Shown one piece after another: positions 16,801-25,733 of a stretch of DNA of 64,000 bases. The first letter of the stretch is position 1. Each line of letters opens with the position of its first letter. A program made the translations under genes and the position numbers. The notes beneath the pieces are model-generated. The model did not search any database. It saw only the letters and a program-made list of their open reading frames with translations, and was not told the DNA's origin. The stretch covers positions 2,685,001 through 2,749,000 of the forward strand of contig NC_087391.1 of assembly GCF_963675165.1 (NCBI RefSeq). Direction: 5' to 3'. Source of the DNA: Halichondria panicea (Eukaryota; Porifera; Demospongiae; Suberitida; Halichondriidae).

Positions 16801-19800
16801 AAGAGAAGCTTTCAACGGTCATTGGAATGGTATGAGATTTGTATTGTTATAGATTGGCATACAAGTGATAGATCAAGTCTCAATGTCAGTTTTGCCCAAG
16901 AATGATAGTAGTCATGGAAAGGGAAATTTTCAGCATCATAGGATACGATATACATTGTTCACAATCCCAGATTTAAACATGTACATGTATAGGCTGCAAA
17001 ATGGAGTGGATGGCCAAAAGCAGACATCTTAGAAGTGTTTCCTTGTTTTAAACCACAAACACTCAACTATTCCTTATTAAGTCTGCGTGTTACGGGCACG
17101 CACACCAACAATGATATCACTTACAGAAGCTATTTCTATAGCAAAAGGTATTAATTGCTATTCATCACTGTCACTTTAAGTCTATGCCAGAATACATTGC
17201 TGTAAGTAGAATGTACAACTCACTCTGAAACAGCTCCAGATACGGCTCGATTAAAGTGTGCATTCACTGACGTTTGCTTCCCCGTTTTTACAGAGAATCC
17301 TTTGACGTTTGAGTTAAACGACCTCACAATGTCTATAATCATGTATGCGTGTATATATGAATATTATATTGTTTCGTTCAATCACACTGCTCTTTCCCCT
17401 TATGTGCAGCTATACTTACAACCACATAGGTTTGCTCCCCATACCCTCCTCGAGCTATGTCCATTTCTACCGTGAATTATCATGTAATCATAGATTGAAG
17501 AGAGAGGGATTGGCAACGGGGTGTGCTTCCGGTGCCATCCGTGTTTCCCCGCGGTTTCAATTGAGGCTTACTCCTAATGTGGGAGTCTAATGAATAATTC
17601 ATGAGAATTGTTTTTGCTGTCTGTAAAAAGTGTACGAGCTGTTCTGGTGCTATAAACATGAACTTAACCTCATGCTTATGGCCATTTGGTACATAGCACA
17701 CTACTTAGTAACACAATCTATATCATAGGTGGTATAGGAACACAAGCATGAAAATGTGCTCTGTGTACCTCGATCTAGCTACTTCACGACAATCATGATT
17801 ATGCTTCATTTCCAAATGATACTCATCATCAGGGGCATTTGTTTAAGTGTTGGAGGGGTCTTTGAGAAGCATGCGTTAGACACAATAAGTTTCCCGGATT
17901 TTCGCGAGAGTTTTAGGGCGAAACACGGATGGTTTCAGGCCCATTTGTGTACACTGAATGTACAAGCATCACGTGAACTGCCTCCGTTGCCAATCCCTCT
18001 CTCTTCAATCTACATGTATGAATTCAGGGGAAGAGGTGACATGCATTTAGGATGCTGATGTCAAACTAGTCATACTTACTACATATTGCCTTTTATGGTT
18101 CTGTGTGTGTATAAATACAGCAAATTTGAAACCGCCTGTTGCAACCATTACATCACACTAAATTACACGACTAAAAGAAGAAGACTCTAGAAGCATTATG
18201 GAAATAAGCTAGGAAGTGACTTTTGGGCTTCTGTTTACAAAATAATGGATACTTAATCCAGAATGTTCTACATCTGATAGTTGACATTGCTCTAATCGCT
18301 AACCTGTTGCCTTGATACATAATTACATATGTATATATAGCACTATTCCCAAAATTGAGTAGGTGTGTTGCTATGTAAAGTAAACACAAGCACATTACCA
18401 TAATAATATTATAGCTGACTTATAATGTAGTAAGCTACACACACACACGCAGCAACACTGGGTATAACTTACTTGGGAGAGTCATAGCACCACTGTCCCC
18501 CCCAATACTGCATAGGAAAAACAACATCCTTGTAGTAACGGTAGCTTTACAGCACATCACAGGAAGAACAGTCAGTGAAACCACACACACACACACACGT
18601 GCACGCACGCACACACACACACACACACGCACACAAGGTTACTTACCTCCAGGATACGCCTCGATACTCGGTCAAGGCTTGCAACAAGCATTTTGCCTTG
18701 GCCCCAAAACCAGCCTGAAGCAATGCAGGATTGTACACGTACAATATCAATTGTTTGGTGGCATGTTCAGTGAGGCCTTTCTAATTGTCATTCGTCTTTT
18801 AATGGAGGTACGTCACTCTCCAATTATAGCCCCACAACCTTAATTCACTACAATATAACTATGTGCATCTTTCGATTTAAAATAGCATGCAGCCTACTTA
18901 ACTTTTTATTACAACCCATTGGGTTTTCAAGAGTGATAGCAAGAAAAAGCTTCACTGCATAATTATACTGTACAGATTTTATTGGTCCCAAAGTGACCTA
19001 CATAATTATTAATCATGAATACATGTCGAAGCCAATACTGTTTCGCATTGTATTTTGCAAACAGCAATATGATCAACGAGTTAGTTCAACTCACTGTAAC
19101 TGAATCTCCCACAGCACCAAGGACCTTGATATGGTACGGAGACAGAGCATGCACTGTGGAATGAACACTAAAGTGAAAGTCAATTTAACATACACATGTA
19201 TCCACAACCAAATTAAATAAATGGTATACGGGGTCTGTACAACATTTAACCAGAGCTCCTAAATTAACCATCTGCTTTTGTAACTAAATCTATACATCAC
19301 CTGACGTAAATTTTGGATGGGTACTCTACTACTGATTGTCATTATCTGGCATCAGTTCACTTGTATGACATTTTGTCTTGCAAAACTGACAATTAAGTTG
19401 TCTGCTATGACTATGGTGACTGGCTATCACAAAACGTGCCTGATGTAGCAGGAATCTTTATGACGGAGTCTGGCAGTGGTGGGCAGTATTCAGTAGGTTG
19501 AGGCTGAGAAAAAGGGAAAACGATAAACGATAAACGATGGAATACTCATTGAGCAGTCATGCATCACACAATTGCACCATCACCTCACCACCATAAACTT
19601 ACAACAGAAAACAAGTGCTAAGTTAAACGTAGTTGTATTGCCTCAAATTGATATATCGACATGCATCATTCACCTCCGACTCCAAGGATAATATGTCAAA
19701 GATGAGTGTCTCATTGTATAGGATTCCAGACTCTACCATAGCATTCTCATACTGTTGCAGGTAAAGCTCTGTGCAAAGAGGTATCACAACAATGAATATT

Positions 19801-20194
19801 ACCTGTTGAGTTTCACTTAGAAAACACATGTGACTGCATGTATTCATTGAGCACAATTTAAATGGCCATAGTCAGCATGACACATACAACCGGTAATTGT
19901 TTGCTCTGAGTACGATAAATATTTAAGCGCATAAAGATAGTCACACAAGTGGATATCTGAGAGGCTTCGGTTGAAGTACTAACATATAAAATAGCCGCAT
20001 ACCGTTTAATGCACTGTTTACTGCGTAAAGAAAAATTTATGTTTGGTAACATTGCAATAAGCATCAGATCAGTGATTGACTACCAGTATGTTTATACACC
20101 CTCACACAAATCACAAATTACCATCTGACCGTGCAGTACGACATAGCAGCAAAACTACAGCCAAGAAAGCAATCAGGAAAGCAAGTCTAGTCAT
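13853..20194 (-). CDS. PLB1: Phospholipase B1-like membrane-anchored SGNH lipase, copy B
   Basis: Exons on the minus strand: 20194-20122, 19768-19674, 19503-19440, 19153-19095, 18714-18647, 18507-18473, 17332-17224, 16735-16684, 15554-15474, 15426-15361, 15266-15175, 15032-14963, 14912-14808, 14663-14565, 14258-14187, 14128-13853. They join to 1416 nt (471 residues) without a break. Signal peptide [22 protein letters not shown] residues Ser95 (GAVGDSVT), Asn203 (WIGGND), Asp336 and His339 (DCFHF). A C-terminal helix rich in Val (about ten in sixteen residues) is followed by YRRGRRGVR, giving a type I anchored ectoenzyme. Exon boundaries and phases match copy A one for one, so the pair arose by tandem duplication. 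Intron 3 begins GC instead of GT. The frame is intact, so B is the better candidate for the active gene. Confidence 0.93.
15855..16400 (-). repeat. Dispersed repeat family B, copy 3 (reverse, longest)
   Basis: Contains GCACCGCAGGTGCTGATGCC at the left, then GCAGCTCTCTTCTCACTCTT, GCGTTCTAGTGCAGAGCTAA and CTACTAAGTAGAGTAGCAAC, and ends in a (CAGA)5 tract. It matches the copies at 2430-2790 and 59050-59330. It fills much of intron 8 of PLB copy B. Confidence 0.7.
16408..16643. mobile_element. MITE family C, copy 2 (both ends present)
   Basis: Bounded by ACCGTATAGCGAGCAATTTT on the left and CCGCTATACGGTA on the right. About 236 bp, in intron 8 of PLB copy B. It defines the terminal inverted repeat of the family. 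Confidence 0.85.
17491..18012. mobile_element. MITE with 29-bp perfect terminal inverted repeats
   Basis: 17491-17519 and 17984-18012 are exact inverted copies, beginning TAGATTGAAGAGAGAGGGAT. The element is about 522 bp and lies in intron 6 of PLB copy B. A 100-residue plus-strand ORF (17756-18058) runs over its right end and shows no known domain. The identity of the arms suggests a recent insertion. Confidence 0.85.
18578..18635. repeat. (CA)n microsatellite
   Basis: Two CA runs separated by GTGCACGCACGC lie just inside intron 5 of PLB copy B, ending about 12 bp from the donor of exon 5. A minus-strand ORF of alternating Val and Cys here is a repeat artefact. Confidence 0.85.
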
Positions 20195-20742
20195 GGCTTC
20201 AATCCACAAGTGAACTGGCTGATCTGACACGTACACCTAAAAACAAAATAATGACAACATTAATTTATCAACTGAAGTGTCTTGCTAGCTAGATCTATTG
20301 TTTCAGGGAAAAGTGCTAAACCTGCTAGAAAAGCACTCACACAGCTGTACTGCACTGGTCTTCTCTTTGTGCAGTAACTTGGAGTCTGTGGCTCTGAAAC
20401 CTTGTTTGCGCCGCGTTTGCAATAAGCATGTGACTCAGCCCTGCCCCCTCTTCGAGAATTACGTGACATGCGCACAACCGTTGCCAAATATAACACACAA
20501 AATCATGACGTAATGCGGTTTTATTTGCCACACTATAAGATCTGTGCCGATTGCATCAGATCAGTGAATATTGTGAAAACCAAGTTTTAAACGTGGAAAC
20601 AGCAGTGCTAACTATTAAAGAAATTCCATTACCTTTTCTCCTAATAGCCTTCAATGTAAGTTGACCAACATATTAAAGAATAATGCTGCATGTATATTAA
20701 ATGAAAAGGATATGATTTATCTGTCTTTGTCTTTGTTCAGAT
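20195..20742. promoter_or_regulatory. Divergent promoter region between PLB copy B and C/EBP
   Basis: The start codons of the two genes lie 548 bp apart on opposite strands. CTATAAGA at about 20534 precedes the C/EBP transcript. A donor at 20656 (AAT|GTAAGT) and an acceptor at 20740 (TTCAG) define a 5' UTR intron of about 85 bp, leaving only two untranslated bases before the ATG. GTGACTCAGCC and TTACGTGAC near 20430-20465 resemble bZIP-type sites; this is suggestive only. Confidence 0.5.
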
Positions 20743-21537
20743 ATGGACGGTAGCTTTTTTGAAGATTTGAGGCAATTTGAGTTCTTCGGTGGGGACGAGA
20801 AGCCTGTACAATTTGGTACCACTAGCCGAACTCCTGTTAGCAGTACGGCCCATTATTCAGGTGAATACGTCCAAGGAATTTACCAAGACGAAGAATCAAT
20901 TGACCTTACCTCTATCCTCGAGGCTTGCAACTCGTCACCTACAACCGCTGTGAGCTCTCCCAATAGTGTGTTCTCCCCTCCACAAGTTAGCCCACACTAC
21001 AACTCTACTCCTGACTTAGTCTCCAGCTCGATTAGCCCTTTGGAGTCGGTATTTTCTTTCTCTGGGTACTGCCCCCAAGTGTCTGTTGCTCAAACAATGT
21101 ATGGAAATGAAAATCGTCAACCCATCACTCTACCGTCGGAAGTGTCCAACAATCCAGTCGAAGCTCTGGTCTCTCTGACTTCAATGTCTTCCTCTATTTC
21201 AAATGGCCATCTTGATCCTCTAGCTGGAACACAACCGTCTCCTGGAAAGATCAGCCGTAAGATAAGGAAACAGCCCGTTGTTAAAGACACTGAGGAATGG
21301 AGGCATAAGCGAGATCGAAACAATGTTGCGGTTCGAAAAAGTCGAGAAAAGAGTAAGCTAAGGATCCAGGAAACAGAGGGTCGTGTCAAAGAGCTTGAAG
21401 AGGAAAATCGCCACCTCCAGTCAAAAATCACCCTCCTCTCAAAAGAGCTGAATGTGCTCAAGAGTCTCTTTACCAGTGCTGGAGTTTCTCAACCGCCTCT
21501 ATGTGTGAAAGAAGAACTTGTTCCCCACATTCCGTAA
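20743..21537 (+). CDS. CEBP: C/EBP-like bZIP transcription factor
   Basis: 264 residues in one coding exon. Residues about 1-180 are Ser/Thr/Pro-rich and acidic in patches, as in activation domains. The basic region at about 184-207 contains RDRNNVAVRKSREKSK; the NNxAVxKSR core is the C/EBP signature and differs from the NxxAAxxSR of Fos/Jun/ATF. The leucine zipper follows to about residue 245 (VKELEEENRHLQ, LLSKELNVLKSLF), closest in style to C/EBP-beta and C/EBP-gamma. The tail has CVKEEL, which fits a sumoylation consensus. Expected to act in the nucleus as a homo- or heterodimer. The chosen ATG directly follows a splice acceptor. Which vertebrate C/EBP it corresponds to cannot be decided. 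Confidence 0.9.
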   Translation: MDGSFFEDLRQFEFFGGDEKPVQFGTTSRTPVSSTAHYSGEYVQGIYQDEESIDLTSILEACNSSPTTAVSSPNSVFSPPQVSPHYNSTPDLVSSSISPLESVFSFSGYCPQVSVAQTMYGNENRQPITLPSEVSNNPVEALVSLTSMSSSISNGHLDPLAGTQPSPGKISRKIRKQPVVKDTEEWRHKRDRNNVAVRKSREKSKLRIQETEGRVKELEEENRHLQSKITLLSKELNVLKSLFTSAGVSQPPLCVKEELVPHIP

Positions 21538-22921
21538 CTCCAAACCCCAAGACTTTCTCTGACAACCAAGCTATGACATCAGGATATGGATAACTGGACA
21601 TGGACACAAATCGGTCAGTGCCCTGCTTTTGGACACTAGGCCGTATCAAGAGTTTTTGGAGAAGATCAAATCGAAACATCCTTTGGAACAGTTGCTATAC
21701 TGGTTTATATTTATATGTTTATATTTCAGTTTTAGTTGTGAATGTGTGTGTTGCTTTTGTATTACGTTTAGTTACCACCAAAATTCCTTTGCAAATAGGT
21801 TAGGCCATAAGTCCCTTGAAAGTTTTGTTTCTTTTTATTACTTTCATTTTTTTTTATAGCACTGTAGAGGATGCATAAGAGAAAAAAATCTTCAAAACCA
21901 AAGCTTGACCTGTAGAGTCGTATTTGGGTACTATACTGTTGGGTTCATAATTTCTATGAAAGTATTATAGGAGAGATCGCTCGATCAATGGTTAGCAGGA
22001 GCAATAACACACCACTGCACCATGGATATAATATAATGGAGATTTAACAATAGTGTCAGGGTTATTCATTGAGCATGTGAGTGCTGGGCTAGCACAACAG
22101 GTGGTGTATCAATAGCAGCAAAGTTATTTTTGGAATCCTAATTTTACAATTTTATCTAGAATCTCCAATTATGGCAGAATCTATTTTTGGTATTCTGCGG
22201 TTGCCAAGACACAGGAAGTAAAGCCAAGATTAGAAATTGAAGTTAGTTATTTTTGTTCTGCATCCAGTCAACATTCCACATGTACATGGTGAGATGATTG
22301 GCATCACCTAGCAACACAGAACGGACTCCCCAATGCCTTAGCCTCAGTAGCAAAGGAGGGCGACATGCATAGGTGCTGCTAACTCTAATAAACCCTCCAT
22401 AATAATAATTATAGGCATGCTATTTAATACCCTAACCCTTGATGGCGCTACTATAAATTTACCCTCCTAATTATTACTGGTTGCTAAGGCTAACCCTAAC
22501 CCTTAATATTCCACACTGAATGGCATGCTGAATAAGATAGCATAATCATCAAAAAAAGCAAAAACTGCACCTTATAAAAATGGTCCCATGCCATGTACAT
22601 AATCTCGATTCCAGGCCGCAAGGAAAGGCTACACACACGCATGCATGCATGCACGCACACACACACACAAAACAGATTGAATTGCTCGATGAAAATCCCT
22701 TAACAAGTATGTATATATAGGAGCATGCATCCTGGTGTCAGGAATAATAATTATAGTTCTGAAACCTAATATATAGCTACGAGGAATGGTTGCAATGAGA
22801 TGCATGTCTGAGACAGTGAAACCTAACGCACAATGAACTACGATAAACTGCTGTACGTACATACATTGTACATGTATATAATTATGATATTGATGCCTCG
22901 ATCCATGTTGCCTCCTTCACA

Positions 22922-23092
22922 GGCTCTCCTTTTTCTGTTCTTTAATTGTCACTAAGATAAAATACGAGACGAATTGGAGGAACAAAGAAAGAAAGAAAGA
23001 AGAGACGGTGTTGTTTCCTTCTTTCTTTCTTTCTTCCTCCAATTTTCCTCTTCTTAACTTATTGTGACAAAGAACAGAAAAAGGATCGAGGG
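22922..23092. mobile_element. MITE family G1 with GGCTCTCCTTTTTCTGTTC ends, copy 1
   Basis: The ends GGCTCTCCTTTTTCTGTTCT and AGAACAGAAAAAGGATCGAG are imperfect inverted repeats. The centre is a GAAA/TTTC palindrome (about 22985-23040) able to form a long hairpin. A second copy is at 46571-46714. Confidence 0.8.
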
Positions 23093-23177
23093 CGTGCCTC
23101 CATGCATACAGTTCCTCTAACCATTTTTCACTTTACCCTCTAGCTAGTAGCAGGAGCGTATTACTACTAGATCTAGC

Positions 23178-23405
23178 TATCGTATAGCGGGAAATTTTTG
23201 TGAGGTTTAAAATTTCGCGTTTTTCAAAGGCAGGCAGTTAACGCGCAAATTAAAACAGGGATAATTAAACTACCATGCACTGGCATGCAAAGCTATTGGT
23301 GGGTGGGGTTTCCTGGCATTGAAACGCGAATATTAAAACCCACGAAAAGTTCTGCTGAGCCAAATAGCGAAAATGTGCACCCGCGAAAATTTCCCGCTAT
23401 AATAC
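23178..23405. mobile_element. MITE family C, copy 3
   Basis: Left end CGTATAGCGGGAAATTTTTG and right end CGAAAATTTCCCGCTATAAT are inverted repeats. About 228 bp, about 290 bp from the SLC3A stop codon. Confidence 0.85.
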
Positions 23406-23693
23406 AGTATTATAATATAATTATTATGGTCTCCTGCTGCCATTGTTTTCTTAAGAGCTAAGCCTTCTATAATTATATGCAGTTTCTCGACCAAGCAATT
23501 AATAAGAAGTGGGGTCGACGAGGCTGTAGGGCTTAATTCCCATGCATAAAATAGTTGTAAACATATTGATTGTCTCTACTGTGACTGCGTCATAGTACGA
23601 ATATCACCAGACAGCAACAATTACAATAAAAATAATGCGACGACTTTATACATTACAATACAAAACCTAATAAGCAGAATGCACGGCTTGACA

Positions 23694-25610
23694 TTAACCA
23701 CATGACTTATTACTGGTTCCTGTCCCCTTGATTATCACTGCCTCACCTCCCTCCAAAACAATAGAAGACAAGTCGACCGTTGCTTCTTTCTTTCCAGGTA
23801 ATGTGGACAGTTCGTATTCAGGATCTTTAAACCAATCAGAGGTCGAGTTCAGATTGACAGTCATTTTGTCTTCAGAAAAGTTAACAACTACAATAAACTC
23901 ATTGCTGCTGCTCTTGTGATACCGGTGATAGACATAAATTTCTGTAGTGTTGAGAACATTGGTATAGTTGATGTGCTGGAAAGCAGGGTTCGAGCTCCTC
24001 ATTTTCACCAGGTCCATGTATAAGTTAAGCATAGAATTGCTACTTTTGCTTTCAACATCAACATTGTATGTAGTATAGTTCGAGGGTACAGGAAGCCAAG
24101 GATCAACTGTACTGAAGCCAGCATTTGCACTAGTGTTCCACTGCATTGGAGTTCGCTCTGAGTCTCTTCCTTGATATTTGTCGTGGGTCTTATTAGGTGG
24201 AACGTATACATCAGTCATAAGTATTTCCTCACCATAATAAGTGGTAGGTGTTCCAGGCAAAGTCAGCAGGAGAACATTAAGAGCCCTGGCTAGATACAGT
24301 CCAGCTTTGTTTGCAATTCTTTGATTGTCATGATTCCCGAGTACCCAGTTGGGCCAAGCACCTTCGGGCATGTTGTCCAGCCAGTCAGAAACGATTCTAC
24401 TAACATCACTACCGGTCCAATTTTTGTTTTCGAGAAGAAAGAAGTTAAACGGAAAATGAAACTCGGAACTATTGGAATCACCATAATAGGTCATGACAAG
24501 ATTGAGAGGATCATAGGCTTCTCCGACCATAAACCTGGTGTTCTCATAAGAATCAAGGGTTGCTCTCCACTGACGAAAGATTGCATGGATATCATGAAGA
24601 TTTGTGGTCTCATTGTGTAGTAAGCTGTGGTAGCAAGCAGGATCAGTAATGTTCGTAGTACAATTATTGGGTTCACTATACGATGGATCAGTAGTCTCGT
24701 TACGGAAACGAGAATCTTCAAGTAGAAATATCACTGCATCCATTCGAAATCCATCAACTCCCAAATCTAACCAAAACTTCAAAATGTTAACCATTGCAGA
24801 GCAAACGTCAGGATTGGAGTAATTCAAATCCGGTTGAAATTCTGAAAACTGGTGCAGGTAATACTGCTCTCGATTGCTATCAAAAGTCCAAGCACTTCCA
24901 CCAAAAACAGAAATCCAATTACTAGGTGGTCCTCCAAATTCGTTTGGATCAGCCCACACGTACCAGTCCTTCTTTGAACTAGTCTTATTATTCCGACTCT
25001 CAACAAACCAGGGGTGCTCGTCTGATGTATGGTTGGGTACAAAATCCATGAGAAGGTGGATCCCTCTACTGTGTAATTCTTGCAATAGAGACTTGAAATC
25101 ATTCATAGTACCGAATAGCGGGTCTATAGCCATGAAATCTGAAATATCGTAACCATTGTCCTTTTGCGGTGACTTAAATATCGGATTTAGCCACACAGTG
25201 TCCACTCCAATGTCTGAGAAGTATTGAACTCTTTTCTCGATTCCTTTGAGGTCTCCTTTTCCATTGCCACTGGTGTCTTGGAAAGAGAGGGGGTAGCACT
25301 GATAGATCACAGTTGTTTTCCACCAGGCTAAATCGGACTGCCCTTTACAAGGAGGTGAAACCGCAATCAATGTGATTGCAGCAGCAAGAAAGCCAAAAAG
25401 AATCACAAAAGTCCCAATGCCAAGAACTATCCTAGCAATCTTATATGCTTTCTTCTCTGGACGGGGGTCAGTGCCTGGATACTCGAGTTCTTCTTCCTCT
25501 TCATCTTCCAGGAGATTTGCTGTGTCCCCTGGGTCTAGATCAGCATCACCTCCAAGATCATCATCCTCTTCCCGCTCATTGTTAATCGCTGGAGTCTTCT
25601 CAGATGCCAT
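23694..25610 (-). CDS. SLC3A1: SLC3A1/rBAT-like type II membrane glycoprotein (amino-acid transporter heavy chain or alpha-glucosidase)
   Basis: 638 residues, intronless. An acidic cytoplasmic N-terminus (about 1-58) precedes one transmembrane helix (about 61-84). Cys88 follows it directly (SPPCKG), where rBAT and 4F2hc carry the cysteine that bonds to an SLC7 light chain. The ectodomain is an alpha-amylase (GH13) barrel: YQCYPLSFQDTSGNGKGDL, MDFVPNHTS, DGFRMDAV (nucleophile Asp291), MVGEAYD (acid/base Glu364), LGNHDNQR (Asp428), TTYYGEE and TPMQWN. All three catalytic residues are present, whereas human rBAT has changed the NHD motif. Many N-glycosylation sites; ends in SCG. The frame runs 39 codons further upstream, but MASEK at 25610 was chosen because it directly precedes the acidic tail. 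Function could be transporter chaperone, glucosidase or both. Confidence 0.9.
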   Translation of the reverse strand: MASEKTPAINNEREEDDDLGGDADLDPGDTANLLEDEEEEELEYPGTDPRPEKKAYKIARIVLGIGTFVILFGFLAAAITLIAVSPPCKGQSDLAWWKTTVIYQCYPLSFQDTSGNGKGDLKGIEKRVQYFSDIGVDTVWLNPIFKSPQKDNGYDISDFMAIDPLFGTMNDFKSLLQELHSRGIHLLMDFVPNHTSDEHPWFVESRNNKTSSKKDWYVWADPNEFGGPPSNWISVFGGSAWTFDSNREQYYLHQFSEFQPDLNYSNPDVCSAMVNILKFWLDLGVDGFRMDAVIFLLEDSRFRNETTDPSYSEPNNCTTNITDPACYHSLLHNETTNLHDIHAIFRQWRATLDSYENTRFMVGEAYDPLNLVMTYYGDSNSSEFHFPFNFFLLENKNWTGSDVSRIVSDWLDNMPEGAWPNWVLGNHDNQRIANKAGLYLARALNVLLLTLPGTPTTYYGEEILMTDVYVPPNKTHDKYQGRDSERTPMQWNTSANAGFSTVDPWLPVPSNYTTYNVDVESKSSNSMLNLYMDLVKMRSSNPAFQHINYTNVLNTTEIYVYHRYHKSSSNEFIVVVNFSEDKMTVNLNSTSDWFKDPEYELSTLPGKKEATVDLSSIVLEGGEAVIIKGTGTSNKSCG

Positions 25611-25733
25611 TCCATTCACTAGCACTGCACACTTCACTGAATGATAGGCGTGTCTAAAGAGTTGTTTTGTTAAAGTCACATGGTGTATGTGCATGTGGTG
25701 TGCATCGGTACGGTGTAAAGAACACATTTAAAT
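25611..25733. promoter_or_regulatory. Compact bidirectional promoter between SLC3A and EAPP
   Basis: Only 123 bp lie between the opposed start codons, so both core promoters and 5' UTRs must sit here or overlap the genes. TTTAAAT lies just before the EAPP start. The SLC3A reading frame stays open through this stretch, an alternative being an SLC3A start at 25727. Confidence 0.6.

Larger units (their letters stand above)
21538..23693. other. Intergenic region between C/EBP and SLC3A
   Basis: The first few hundred bases probably are the C/EBP 3' UTR (T-rich around 21700-21860). The rest holds repeats: CCTAACCC-type tracts at about 22430-22500, CA/GCAT microsatellites at 22631-22670, a MITE at 22922-23092 and a family C MITE at 23178-23405. 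No additional gene was recognised. Confidence 0.5.

Noticed and set aside
17756-18058. 100-residue plus-strand ORF in PLB copy B intron 6
   Set aside because: Spans the right end of a MITE, has no domain and no paralogue.
20641-20742. An upstream coding exon for the C/EBP-like gene
   Set aside because: The exon before the 20656 donor has no open frame leading into the ATG at 20743; it is better read as 5' UTR.
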